Source: Candidatus Obscuribacterales bacterium
Lineage (GTDB): Bacteria > Cyanobacteriota > Vampirovibrionia > Obscuribacterales > Obscuribacteraceae
DNA: 64,000 bases
Direction of reading: 5' to 3'
Assembly (NCBI GenBank): GCA_019745415.1
Contig: JAIETF010000005.1
Coordinates: 62,001-126,000 of the forward strand
The notes beneath the pieces were generated by a model that had not been told where the DNA came from, did no database searches, and saw only the letters and a program-made list of their open reading frames with translations. Each line of letters starts with the position of its first letter. Positions within the stretch are counted from its first letter, which is position 1. The position numbers and the translations under genes are program-made. This document shows positions 1 through 7,855 of the stretch, in pieces.

Positions 1-768
1 TTCCGCAGAGAAGCCGAAATTATCAATAAACTCAATCATCCAAATGTGGTTCATATCTATTCGGCCGGCGTTTTGGAAGGCGAGTTGAAGCGTGAGGACG
101 GCACCACGATGCGGCTTGAGACCCCGAGACCCTATCTGGTTTTGGAGAGATTGCATGGGCAAGACCTTGATAATGTCCTTAAGCGTGTCGGCCGATTTGA
201 TGAAAGTGAAGGCTATCGTATCATCGCTGCTGTACTTAAGGCCCTCAGTGAGGCCCATCAACTGGGCATAATTCACAGGGACATAAAGCCAAGTAATGTC
301 ATGCTCGTTGATAAAGTTTCCTGTTTTGACAAGCATTATCCGCTTGATCAGTTTGAGCCGGTAAAGCTGCTTGATTTCGGTATAGCCAAGTGTATGCGCT
401 GTTATGACGAGAATCGCGATCGTGAATTGACCCAGCCCGGCATGGTCTTCGGCAGTCCTCTCTATATGAGTCCGGAGCAGTGTCTGGGGCGACAGCTGGA
501 TTGTCGCACCGACATTTACTCGCTTGGTTGTATGTATTTTCGAATGCTCACGGGCCGCGCACCCTTTGAAGGTGAAAGCCCCATGCATACCTTTGCCATG
601 CACATGTATGAAACACCGCCACCCATTACTGAATTGCTGGCTGCCGATGTGCCGACGCCGAACCCGCGCCTTGTGGCACTAATCAATAGTTGCTTGAGCA
701 AAAAGGCAGAAGAACGACCAGCAAGTGCTTCTGAGATGCTTGCCGAACTGCAGTCAATTTATTCATAG
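1..768 (+). CDS. Serine/threonine protein kinase (PknB-like), 5' truncated by window edge
   Basis: Frame is open from base 1 (FRREAEIINKLNHPNVVHIY); HRDIKPSNVML, DFGIAK and GSPLYMSPEQ motifs. Confidence 0.93.
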   Translation, partial: FRREAEIINKLNHPNVVHIYSAGVLEGELKREDGTTMRLETPRPYLVLERLHGQDLDNVLKRVGRFDESEGYRIIAAVLKALSEAHQLGIIHRDIKPSNVMLVDKVSCFDKHYPLDQFEPVKLLDFGIAKCMRCYDENRDRELTQPGMVFGSPLYMSPEQCLGRQLDCRTDIYSLGCMYFRMLTGRAPFEGESPMHTFAMHMYETPPPITELLAADVPTPNPRLVALINSCLSKKAEERPASASEMLAELQSIYS

Positions 769-772
769 TCTC

Positions 773-1804
773 TTAGAATCTGGAAACGAGCTTGAGTAAA
801 CCAAGCACTTTCTGCTGCAGCGGTTTGCGGTGCGCTGAACCTGCTTTTCCCTTCATCGATTGCTCATAATTAGCGGTAAAGCTGTCGTAGCTCTCGCAGA
901 GCATCTCGTCGTTTGAATACTTTGGCTTCCAGCCAAGCTCTTTTAGGTGATTGACATCAAAAAAGAAGTCTTCGCCATAGCTTAGATAGTGCCAGGGCGC
1001 AAGCGGGCTTAGATTGAGTTTGTCGAGCATAAGCAGCGAAGTCTTAGCCAGATCTTTCGGGAGATGTCTGACTTTTGATTTTGAGCCGGCATGCTTGATT
1101 AGATTGCCTAGATTCTCATTCAAGCTGGCATAACGGTCGGTTCCGACATTGTAAAAGCCGGGTCTTTGAAGATCATTCAAAAGTAAATAGCAGTTGATCA
1201 AGTCTTGAGCATGCAAAAACTGTATACGGTTTGAGCCGTCGCCAAGTGTATAGACATTGATATCGTTTTTGATCCAGTCGAATAATACCTGGAAAATACC
1301 CAGGCGACCTTTATCAATGATGGTACGCGGTCTTATTGAAATTAAAGGCATGCCGGTCTTTTCCGAAATGCTTTTGGCTTTCAGTTCCCCATCCAGTTTG
1401 CTTTGTCCATATTCTTCGGCTGGTCGAGGGGTGACAGCCGCATCAACCGGCGACTTGGTGATGCCGTAGATGGCGCTCGAGCTCATATAGATAAAGCTAT
1501 CAACTTCGGCTCTGGCAGCTTCTTCGGCGACTATACCAGTGCCTTCCACGTTCACTTTTCTGAACATGTCTCCCGCTTTGGTTACCGGTACCAGGGCGGC
1601 AGTGTGGTGAACAACATTGACCCCCTTGACTGCTTTTGCTACATTCTCTCTGTCAAGGACATCGCAGCGTATAAACTGGGCCTGTTTGGGTCGATCTGGA
1701 TCTTCCCAAATGTCCAATATCCGCACTTCTTCGCCTCTCTCTACGAGATGCTGCGCGATTAGATTGCCAAGGAATCCGGAGCCTCCGGTAACTAAATGTC
1801 TCAT
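773..1804 (-). CDS. NAD-dependent epimerase/dehydratase (extended SDR)
   Basis: MRHLVTGGSGFLGNLIAQHLVERG Rossmann motif and YGQSKLDGE (YxxxK). ORF opens at 1909 but the likely start is ATG at 1804. Confidence 0.9.
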   Translation of the reverse strand: MRHLVTGGSGFLGNLIAQHLVERGEEVRILDIWEDPDRPKQAQFIRCDVLDRENVAKAVKGVNVVHHTAALVPVTKAGDMFRKVNVEGTGIVAEEAARAEVDSFIYMSSSAIYGITKSPVDAAVTPRPAEEYGQSKLDGELKAKSISEKTGMPLISIRPRTIIDKGRLGIFQVLFDWIKNDINVYTLGDGSNRIQFLHAQDLINCYLLLNDLQRPGFYNVGTDRYASLNENLGNLIKHAGSKSKVRHLPKDLAKTSLLMLDKLNLSPLAPWHYLSYGEDFFFDVNHLKELGWKPKYSNDEMLCESYDSFTANYEQSMKGKAGSAHRKPLQQKVLGLLKLVSRF

Positions 1805-1894
1805 CAGTGCCTTTCGGTTGCCAAAACTTTCGCAAGTATAGCTAATATCCTCCCAGGCAGTCTCAAGTATTACCTCTTTAGAAGACCATAGAAC

Positions 1895-2860
1895 TTGGAA
1901 CTCACACAAATCGAAGAGCTCATCAATCAGGGTCGCAAGATCACCCTGAAGTTGCCTGGCAGCACGAGTAATTTAGGACCCGGACTTGATTGTCTAGGGC
2001 TGGCGGTAAATGTATACAGCCGCATGACCTTCTTTTTGCTCGATGATAATGACCCGGAAGTTCCTCTGATTACTTTCAAGGGTGATATTGAAGTTTCTAG
2101 TTTGGCTAAAGACCGCGGCAATCTTACTTATACGATTCTCTCCAAACTCTGGCAGAGAGACCACCACCTTCTCGACAGGGTGCGAATTATGGTCGATTCG
2201 GAAATACCCCTGGGCGTAGGTCTAGGTTCTACTTCCACTGCCATAATCGGCGCCCTTTGGGCGGCAAATGTTTTGAAAGATCGTATTCCAACCGCTCCAT
2301 CGTTACTAGCCGAGGCTTGCGAATTGGAAGGGCATCCAGAGAACTTATCGGCTTGCTTATTGGGCGGTCTGGTTGTCTGTTCGCCTGCGGCAAGCGGCAA
2401 GCGCATTATTACTCAGCGTTTGAAATGGCCGGACGATTGGCGCCTTTTGGTGTACACCCCTAATTACACGCTCAATACAACAGCCACAAGAACTGTTTTG
2501 CCCAAGCAGGTGCGTTTTGATGACGCGCTCTATAACGTGCACAAAGTGGCTCAGTTGGTGGCGGCAGTGGCCCGTTCCGATGAGTCGGCTCTGCGTGAGG
2601 CGATGGATGATAGATTGCATGAACCATTTCGCGCCCAACTCGTACCCGAGCTGGCTCGCCTCAGGCGAGAATTAGTGAATGAGCCTGTTTTGGGCTGTGT
2701 ATTGTCCGGTGCGGGCTCTTCAGTGGTCACGGTGGTGCATAGGCGAAATAAAGAAGCGGTCATGGCCAAGATAAAAAATTGGATGGATGCTGAGAAGAAT
2801 CCTGGTCATTTGCTTGATTTGAGAGTTGATGATCATGGTATTCAGGAATTAGAGTTGTAG
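1895..2860 (+). CDS. thrB: Homoserine kinase (GHMP kinase family), TTG start
   Basis: LKLPGSTSNLGPGLDCLGLAVNVY and PLGVGLGSTSTAIIGAL GHMP motifs; LSGAGSSVV. Confidence 0.85.
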   Translation: MELTQIEELINQGRKITLKLPGSTSNLGPGLDCLGLAVNVYSRMTFFLLDDNDPEVPLITFKGDIEVSSLAKDRGNLTYTILSKLWQRDHHLLDRVRIMVDSEIPLGVGLGSTSTAIIGALWAANVLKDRIPTAPSLLAEACELEGHPENLSACLLGGLVVCSPAASGKRIITQRLKWPDDWRLLVYTPNYTLNTTATRTVLPKQVRFDDALYNVHKVAQLVAAVARSDESALREAMDDRLHEPFRAQLVPELARLRRELVNEPVLGCVLSGAGSSVVTVVHRRNKEAVMAKIKNWMDAEKNPGHLLDLRVDDHGIQELEL

Positions 2861-2895
2861 ATAGAGAACCGAAAGCAAGGGCTTGAGTTGACACC

Positions 2896-4014
2896 TTGAT
2901 AAAGCTGGGCGTTTCGTTAATGCTGGAAGAAAACTTCCTTACTGCGTTCTTGCCCCTTTATACCCAAGGTTTGGTGCAATGTCTGGAATGGAGCTTCGAT
3001 ACGGGTCTGGAATCTATGCCTGGCTGGGCTTTTGCATTGTTGAACGACTATGCGGAACAAGGCGCCTTGCTTGGTCATGGCGTCAGTTATTCTCTCTTTA
3101 GCGACAATGATAGACAATTGGCTTGGTTGCGCTCTCTCGAGGAGAGTGTCGCTATTCACAATTTCGCTCTGTTCTCGGAGCATTTCGGCTTTACTCAGTC
3201 AGTTCGGTATCTAGACAATGCACCATTGCCGGTGCCTTATTCTGAGGCGTTCTTAGAGCGGGGACGGGCTAATCTAGAGAGATTGAACAAGCATGCTTGT
3301 ACCAGGGTCGGTTTGGAGAATTTAGCCTTTGCATTTTCGAGGGAAGAGGTTTTGCAGCAGGGTGCCTTTCTTGGCGCGCTCTTGCAAGACCAACCGCAGG
3401 CTTTTTTGTTGCTAGATTTGCATAATCTCTATTGCCAGGCAACAAACTTTGCCATAGATCCTTTCGACCTGCTTGCTACTTATCCTTTGGAGCGAGTGGT
3501 TGAGATTCATATGGCGGGGGGAAGAGTCGAGCCGAGAAGACCCGAAGCCAATTCTGGTCATCTGCGGCGCGATACGCATGACCGTCCCATACCGGAGGAA
3601 TTGTTCGCCCTTCTTGAATATGCCCTGGCGGCCTTGCCCAATCTTGAATATGTGATCTATGAGCGTCTAGGCAGTAGTCTTGCTGGCGAGAGCGACAAGC
3701 TTGATTTTCAGAAAGATTATCTCAGGCTCGGCGAGTTGGTGGCGAATATGGTGCCTAATTCAACACTTTCATCGGCATATTCTTCGGCTCTTTCGCAGGC
3801 TGTTTCTTCTAGGGCACAATATAAAGATGATCTGACTACGGCAAATTCTTTTCTCGAAAGATTGAGCGAGTCTCTCTCTGTCGGTGGAGGAGACACAAAG
3901 AATAAATTGAGCCGAACTTTCCATTGTTATGCTCCATACATAGAGTCGATGCAGGAAGATATGATCGGTCTAGCGGCTCGGCTCTATCAAACTTGGGGAG
4001 TGTCTAATGACTAA
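2896..4014 (+). CDS. DUF692 / multinuclear non-haem iron oxidative (MNIO) family protein
   Basis: Ordered DUF692-like motifs: GHGVSYSLF, SEHFGFTQ, LPVPYSEAFLER, LENLA, LLLDLHNLYCQATNF, EIHMAGG, DTHDRPIPEELFALLEYAL, VIYERLG. TTG start. Confidence 0.8.
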   Translation: MIKLGVSLMLEENFLTAFLPLYTQGLVQCLEWSFDTGLESMPGWAFALLNDYAEQGALLGHGVSYSLFSDNDRQLAWLRSLEESVAIHNFALFSEHFGFTQSVRYLDNAPLPVPYSEAFLERGRANLERLNKHACTRVGLENLAFAFSREEVLQQGAFLGALLQDQPQAFLLLDLHNLYCQATNFAIDPFDLLATYPLERVVEIHMAGGRVEPRRPEANSGHLRRDTHDRPIPEELFALLEYALAALPNLEYVIYERLGSSLAGESDKLDFQKDYLRLGELVANMVPNSTLSSAYSSALSQAVSSRAQYKDDLTTANSFLERLSESLSVGGGDTKNKLSRTFHCYAPYIESMQEDMIGLAARLYQTWGVSND

Positions 4015-4135
4015 GGAGCGCCGGAAACTATTTGAATAGGATAGTTGTGCGCTTGGTATTCGATGCTCATATGGGTCGTAATAGAGAGAATGCTTGTGCT
4101 ATAACTCTGCAAGATAACCGGAATTGAGGAAACAA

Positions 4136-5290
4136 ATGTCATATATCGGCTTTGCTTTTCAACCTTATGTGGGTCCGTGGCAAGAGTCTGGCGGCGCTTG
4201 GGCTGCTGATGCTTGGAGCAGTTATTCGCAAGAAGTGGTACAGAGTCTTCTCGGCTCCTTGCAAGCACAAGGCATCGATATGATTTCCACCTATGGCAAC
4301 GGATACTCAGCCTATGGCGGAATAGTTTCTCAAACAGATTCTAATCAGTATATTTTGCCCGCTGCTTCCGCCCTTGGTATGACAGTCGTGGCAGGGGCTA
4401 ATCAGTGGCTTGATGCCAGTCAAACCAGCGGTTGGAATTTGGCTGTTACTAAAGGCGATATTACTTCCACACTAGAATTCGCCAGCAATCATCCGGGAGT
4501 TGTGATTGGCCTCAATATCACTAATGAGGCTATTGAATCGGGAACCAGTGCTGCCACCGAACCTCAGTTTGCCGAGAATATCTATACATTGGTGCAGTAT
4601 GCAATTTCGCAGCTGGGCGCCTACGGCTTTCAGAATACCGACCCTACCAATTCTGCCACCTATATGCCGATAAGCATTAGAGAGAGTCAGGGTATTCTTT
4701 GCGGCGTCAGTCAGTCCCAGAGTTACTCTGATACTCTTTTACAGATTCTTAAGTCGGTGAATTTGGTTTATGCCAATATCTATCCCTACGGCTTTACTTA
4801 TAATCTGGGTGCCAATCCATCACAGACTGATTTCCAAGATTACGTCAAGACTCAGCTTGGTGCTTATTATCAGGCGATCATTAGTAGTTTTGAAGCGGTA
4901 AATCTAAGCACGCCCGTATGCATTGGTGAAACTGGTTGGCCTACAAATGGAGTCAATGCCACCAACCCTGCGCTTCCAACTAGTATTGAACTAGCTCAAT
5001 GGAATTATGCCGCAGTTGTTGATTGGGCAATCAGCAACCAAATCACTACATTTGCTTTTGAGGCTTTCAATGAGCCCTTCAAGTCGGGGCTGCCTGGCTC
5101 ACCGCCCAGCCCTCCCACCTATTCAGGATCAGATCAAGCCTATTTCGGCGTCTTTCAAGCTCAGGGCCAGGTCCCTTCGGATGACTATCCATACAACCAG
5201 ACCAATAATTACAGTCTCAACGGCACAGTGCAGCAATACTGCTATTCAGGCGTTACTGCCGGTTCGCTCTTGCCCGGTGCCTCGGGCTAG
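4136..5290 (+). CDS. Glycoside hydrolase family 17-like (beta-1,3-glucanase-like) protein
   Basis: VYANIYPYGF, CIGETGWPTNG and FAFEAFNEPFK resemble GH17 catalytic motifs. No obvious signal peptide. ORF also has an upstream TTG at 4124. Confidence 0.75.
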   Translation: MSYIGFAFQPYVGPWQESGGAWAADAWSSYSQEVVQSLLGSLQAQGIDMISTYGNGYSAYGGIVSQTDSNQYILPAASALGMTVVAGANQWLDASQTSGWNLAVTKGDITSTLEFASNHPGVVIGLNITNEAIESGTSAATEPQFAENIYTLVQYAISQLGAYGFQNTDPTNSATYMPISIRESQGILCGVSQSQSYSDTLLQILKSVNLVYANIYPYGFTYNLGANPSQTDFQDYVKTQLGAYYQAIISSFEAVNLSTPVCIGETGWPTNGVNATNPALPTSIELAQWNYAAVVDWAISNQITTFAFEAFNEPFKSGLPGSPPSPPTYSGSDQAYFGVFQAQGQVPSDDYPYNQTNNYSLNGTVQQYCYSGVTAGSLLPGASG

Positions 5291-5727
5291 AGCGCGGCGT
5301 GGTGCGCCTCTATGCATTTGATAATCTTTTCAGCGGCCGGCTTGCCTTTCTCGTAAAAACAGATGCGTCCTTGCGGATCGACCACCACTACAGTGCGGCG
5401 GTTTAGCCCTATCCATGAAGTGAAGGCTTTATACTGTTTGGCGACAGTACCGCCATTGTCATGCAAAATAGGAAAGTTTAGTCTCTTTCGAGTGCAATAC
5501 TCGCCTGATTTTGCGATCGAAGCGGTGTTGACCCCGTAGACAAAGGCTCCTAGTTTGAGGAATTCCGGGGTATTCATGCTCATTTCGGCAAGCTGAGAAT
5601 TGCAAGTTGGCGTGTCATTGGCTGGATAAAAGATGAGCACGACAAAAGACCCGAGCAGTTGAGAAAGGACGACCTTTTCTCCACTTGTGGCATCGAGGGT
5701 GAATGGCGGGGCGGTTTCGTTTAACAT
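5287..5727 (-). CDS. Peroxiredoxin (AhpC/TSA, BCP-like)
   Basis: FYPANDTPTCNSQ (PxxxTxxC) peroxidatic Cys motif; thioredoxin-like fold pattern. Confidence 0.9.
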   Translation of the reverse strand: MLNETAPPFTLDATSGEKVVLSQLLGSFVVLIFYPANDTPTCNSQLAEMSMNTPEFLKLGAFVYGVNTASIAKSGEYCTRKRLNFPILHDNGGTVAKQYKAFTSWIGLNRRTVVVVDPQGRICFYEKGKPAAEKIIKCIEAHHAAL

Positions 5728-5745
5728 AGGCGACTATTTTAACAG

Positions 5746-6255
5746 CTAATTGGCGAAGAGTAGCTTTCGACTCTTCATTTGCGCGCCCCAGGCGTTTAGC
5801 AACATGCTTATTTTGGGGGCGGTCTCACTTTTGAAGGGTTCGGCGCCGCCGGCGCGAACGCCTATGAAGACAAATTTGTTGAAATCTTCTATGAGATAGC
5901 CGAATAAGAGACGCTCTTCAACCTCTTGGTGTTCGAGCAATTGGCTTAAGAGACTGAACAACCTTAGCCGCGGTCTGTAAAACAGATCGACAAGTTGACC
6001 TAGATCGTCACTATTTAGCTCTAGATCGTCCGATACATCTAGGTCAAGAAGGGTGGGTGGTAGCTGACCATCCGTCGGGCTCAATTCATCTCTATAGAGC
6101 TTGATAAATTCCCACGAGCGGCGAAAACGTTCTTGATCGTCGTTTTGCACCATTTGCACGTTCATTAGACGCAGTTGCTTATAGATAAAGACCAGAACTA
6201 CAGTATTGGTCAGGGCTTCCGCCCAATCGGCTAGTGATCCGGGGTCAATTGGCAT
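5746..6255 (-). CDS. Hypothetical protein with N-terminal TM (DUF4760-like)
   Basis: ORF of 169 aa; WAEALTNTVVLVFIYKQLRLMN TM segment followed by a helical acidic domain. Confidence 0.65.
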   Translation of the reverse strand: MPIDPGSLADWAEALTNTVVLVFIYKQLRLMNVQMVQNDDQERFRRSWEFIKLYRDELSPTDGQLPPTLLDLDVSDDLELNSDDLGQLVDLFYRPRLRLFSLLSQLLEHQEVEERLLFGYLIEDFNKFVFIGVRAGGAEPFKSETAPKISMLLNAWGAQMKSRKLLFAN

Positions 6256-6464
6256 AAAGAGGCTTTCAAAAATAAGAGTCCTGCCGTGCGAAAAGCAAAT
6301 ACTAGTTTAGCATTGCCCGGCTTTGCTATCTTCCACGCGGTCTTGGCGGGGAACTGTAATGCCTTCTTTGCTCCGTGCGCTTCAGGCATGTAAGATAAGG
6401 CTAAATCTAGATCTATATCTAAATCTAGATCTAGTTCCTGCAGGTTGCCTTCAAGAGAAAACAG

Positions 6465-7805
6465 TTGAAAGACGAGCAGCGTGAACGTCAAGAGATAAAG
6501 AGGGCAAGCTTTGATGAAAGCGACCCTGAGTATTCTCTGCTCGTACCTGAAAAGCAAAGAGCCATAAAGGCTATAAAGCAGAAGTTGCGCATTACTCCCG
6601 CCGAGTTAGCCAGCACGTCCGAATTGTCGATAAACAAGTCCAGTTATTGGTTAAATAAGATTGCCGGAGAGACCGGCGCTAAGCTGGAAGTCGCTAACGA
6701 CGGCACCATTTTCTATCAGTTTGCACCAGGCTTTACCAATGTCTATCGCAAGCGCGGCATGCTTAAGGCGGCTCTGCTTCTCGGTGCTTTTTTGTTCAAT
6801 TTGCTTTATTGGGTGGTGCGTGTCTCATTTGGTGTGGCACTGGTGCTCTCAGTAATGATTATCGTAGTTATCTTTGTGGCATTGATAACGCTGGCAATTG
6901 CCGCCATTTTTGGTGATAGCGGCGGTGATGCCGGCGGGTTTGACCTTGGTGGTGGATTTTTTGACCTAAGCTATTTGGTGGACATCTTTGATTGGAACTA
7001 TAGTCCGTCCCATAGTCATTATTCAAATAGCCTACCTAGTGCACGTCGTGATCAATATGCCGATTATGTCGATGCTCGACCGCGTGGCAACTTCTTTCTA
7101 GAGACCTTTTCCTTTTTATTCGGCGACGGTAAACCCAATTCCAATTTACAAGAAATTCGTTGGCAGAAGATTGCTAAAGTGATCAAGGAAAACGGCGGGG
7201 TGGTTTCCGCCGAACAGCTTGCTCCATATCTTGACGGCGATATGTCTGATTCGGGCATGATTATGAATGCGCTTGCTCAGTTTAATGGTCATCCACAAGT
7301 GACCGAAAGTGGTTTCATCGTCTATGTCTTTCCTGATTTCTTAAGTGCAGTCGAGGAGCTAGTTTTGCCGCGCCCAGAGCCTTATCTTGAAGAGGCGGAA
7401 TGGCGCTTTTCTAATTTCTCGGTTGATTCTCAAACCTTTGTCTTAATTTTAGCTGTGCTCAATTTTCTCGGTAGCTGGTGGCTTTTTAAGCATATTGCCA
7501 CAATCAATCTGTTGAGTCATATAGCTGGACTTATCGATGTATTACTCACTTATTCAATAGTCTTGCTGGTTATTCCAGCTGTGAGGGCGATAGTTTTAGC
7601 AATTCTCAATAGTCGTATCGATATGCGTAACCAAAAGCGCAAAGCGGCTTTCGAGCAGGTCAATAAACCGATGGGTGAGGTATTAAAAGAACTGCACGAG
7701 GCAGGTGAGATTAGAGGACAGTTGCTGGAAGGGCTTCATTCGGATAAGCGCATTGTCTACAGCTCAGATAAGGAATTGCTGGAACAGGAGTTTGAGGAGC
7801 TATAG
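6465..7805 (+). CDS. Conserved multi-TM membrane protein (cyanobacterial/chloroplast At5g03900-like)
   Basis: 446 aa with several TM segments; FLFGDGKPNSNLQEIRWQKIAKVIKENGGVVSAEQLAPYLD block. TTG start. Confidence 0.75.
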   Translation: MKDEQRERQEIKRASFDESDPEYSLLVPEKQRAIKAIKQKLRITPAELASTSELSINKSSYWLNKIAGETGAKLEVANDGTIFYQFAPGFTNVYRKRGMLKAALLLGAFLFNLLYWVVRVSFGVALVLSVMIIVVIFVALITLAIAAIFGDSGGDAGGFDLGGGFFDLSYLVDIFDWNYSPSHSHYSNSLPSARRDQYADYVDARPRGNFFLETFSFLFGDGKPNSNLQEIRWQKIAKVIKENGGVVSAEQLAPYLDGDMSDSGMIMNALAQFNGHPQVTESGFIVYVFPDFLSAVEELVLPRPEPYLEEAEWRFSNFSVDSQTFVLILAVLNFLGSWWLFKHIATINLLSHIAGLIDVLLTYSIVLLVIPAVRAIVLAILNSRIDMRNQKRKAAFEQVNKPMGEVLKELHEAGEIRGQLLEGLHSDKRIVYSSDKELLEQEFEEL

Positions 7806-7855
7806 TTGCTTTCCTATTTCAGTTTCAGCAAGCTTGATTATGTGGCGAGCACCTT

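Noticed and set aside
4011-4268. 85-aa minus-strand ORF next to the MNIO gene, considered as a RiPP precursor
   Set aside because: Overlaps the GH17 gene antisense, and no leader/core-like pattern or convincing RBS.
6231-6557. 108-aa minus-strand ORF with LDLDLDIDLDL
   Set aside because: Overlaps the start of the conserved membrane protein; acidic dipeptides come from the TCTAGATC repeat.
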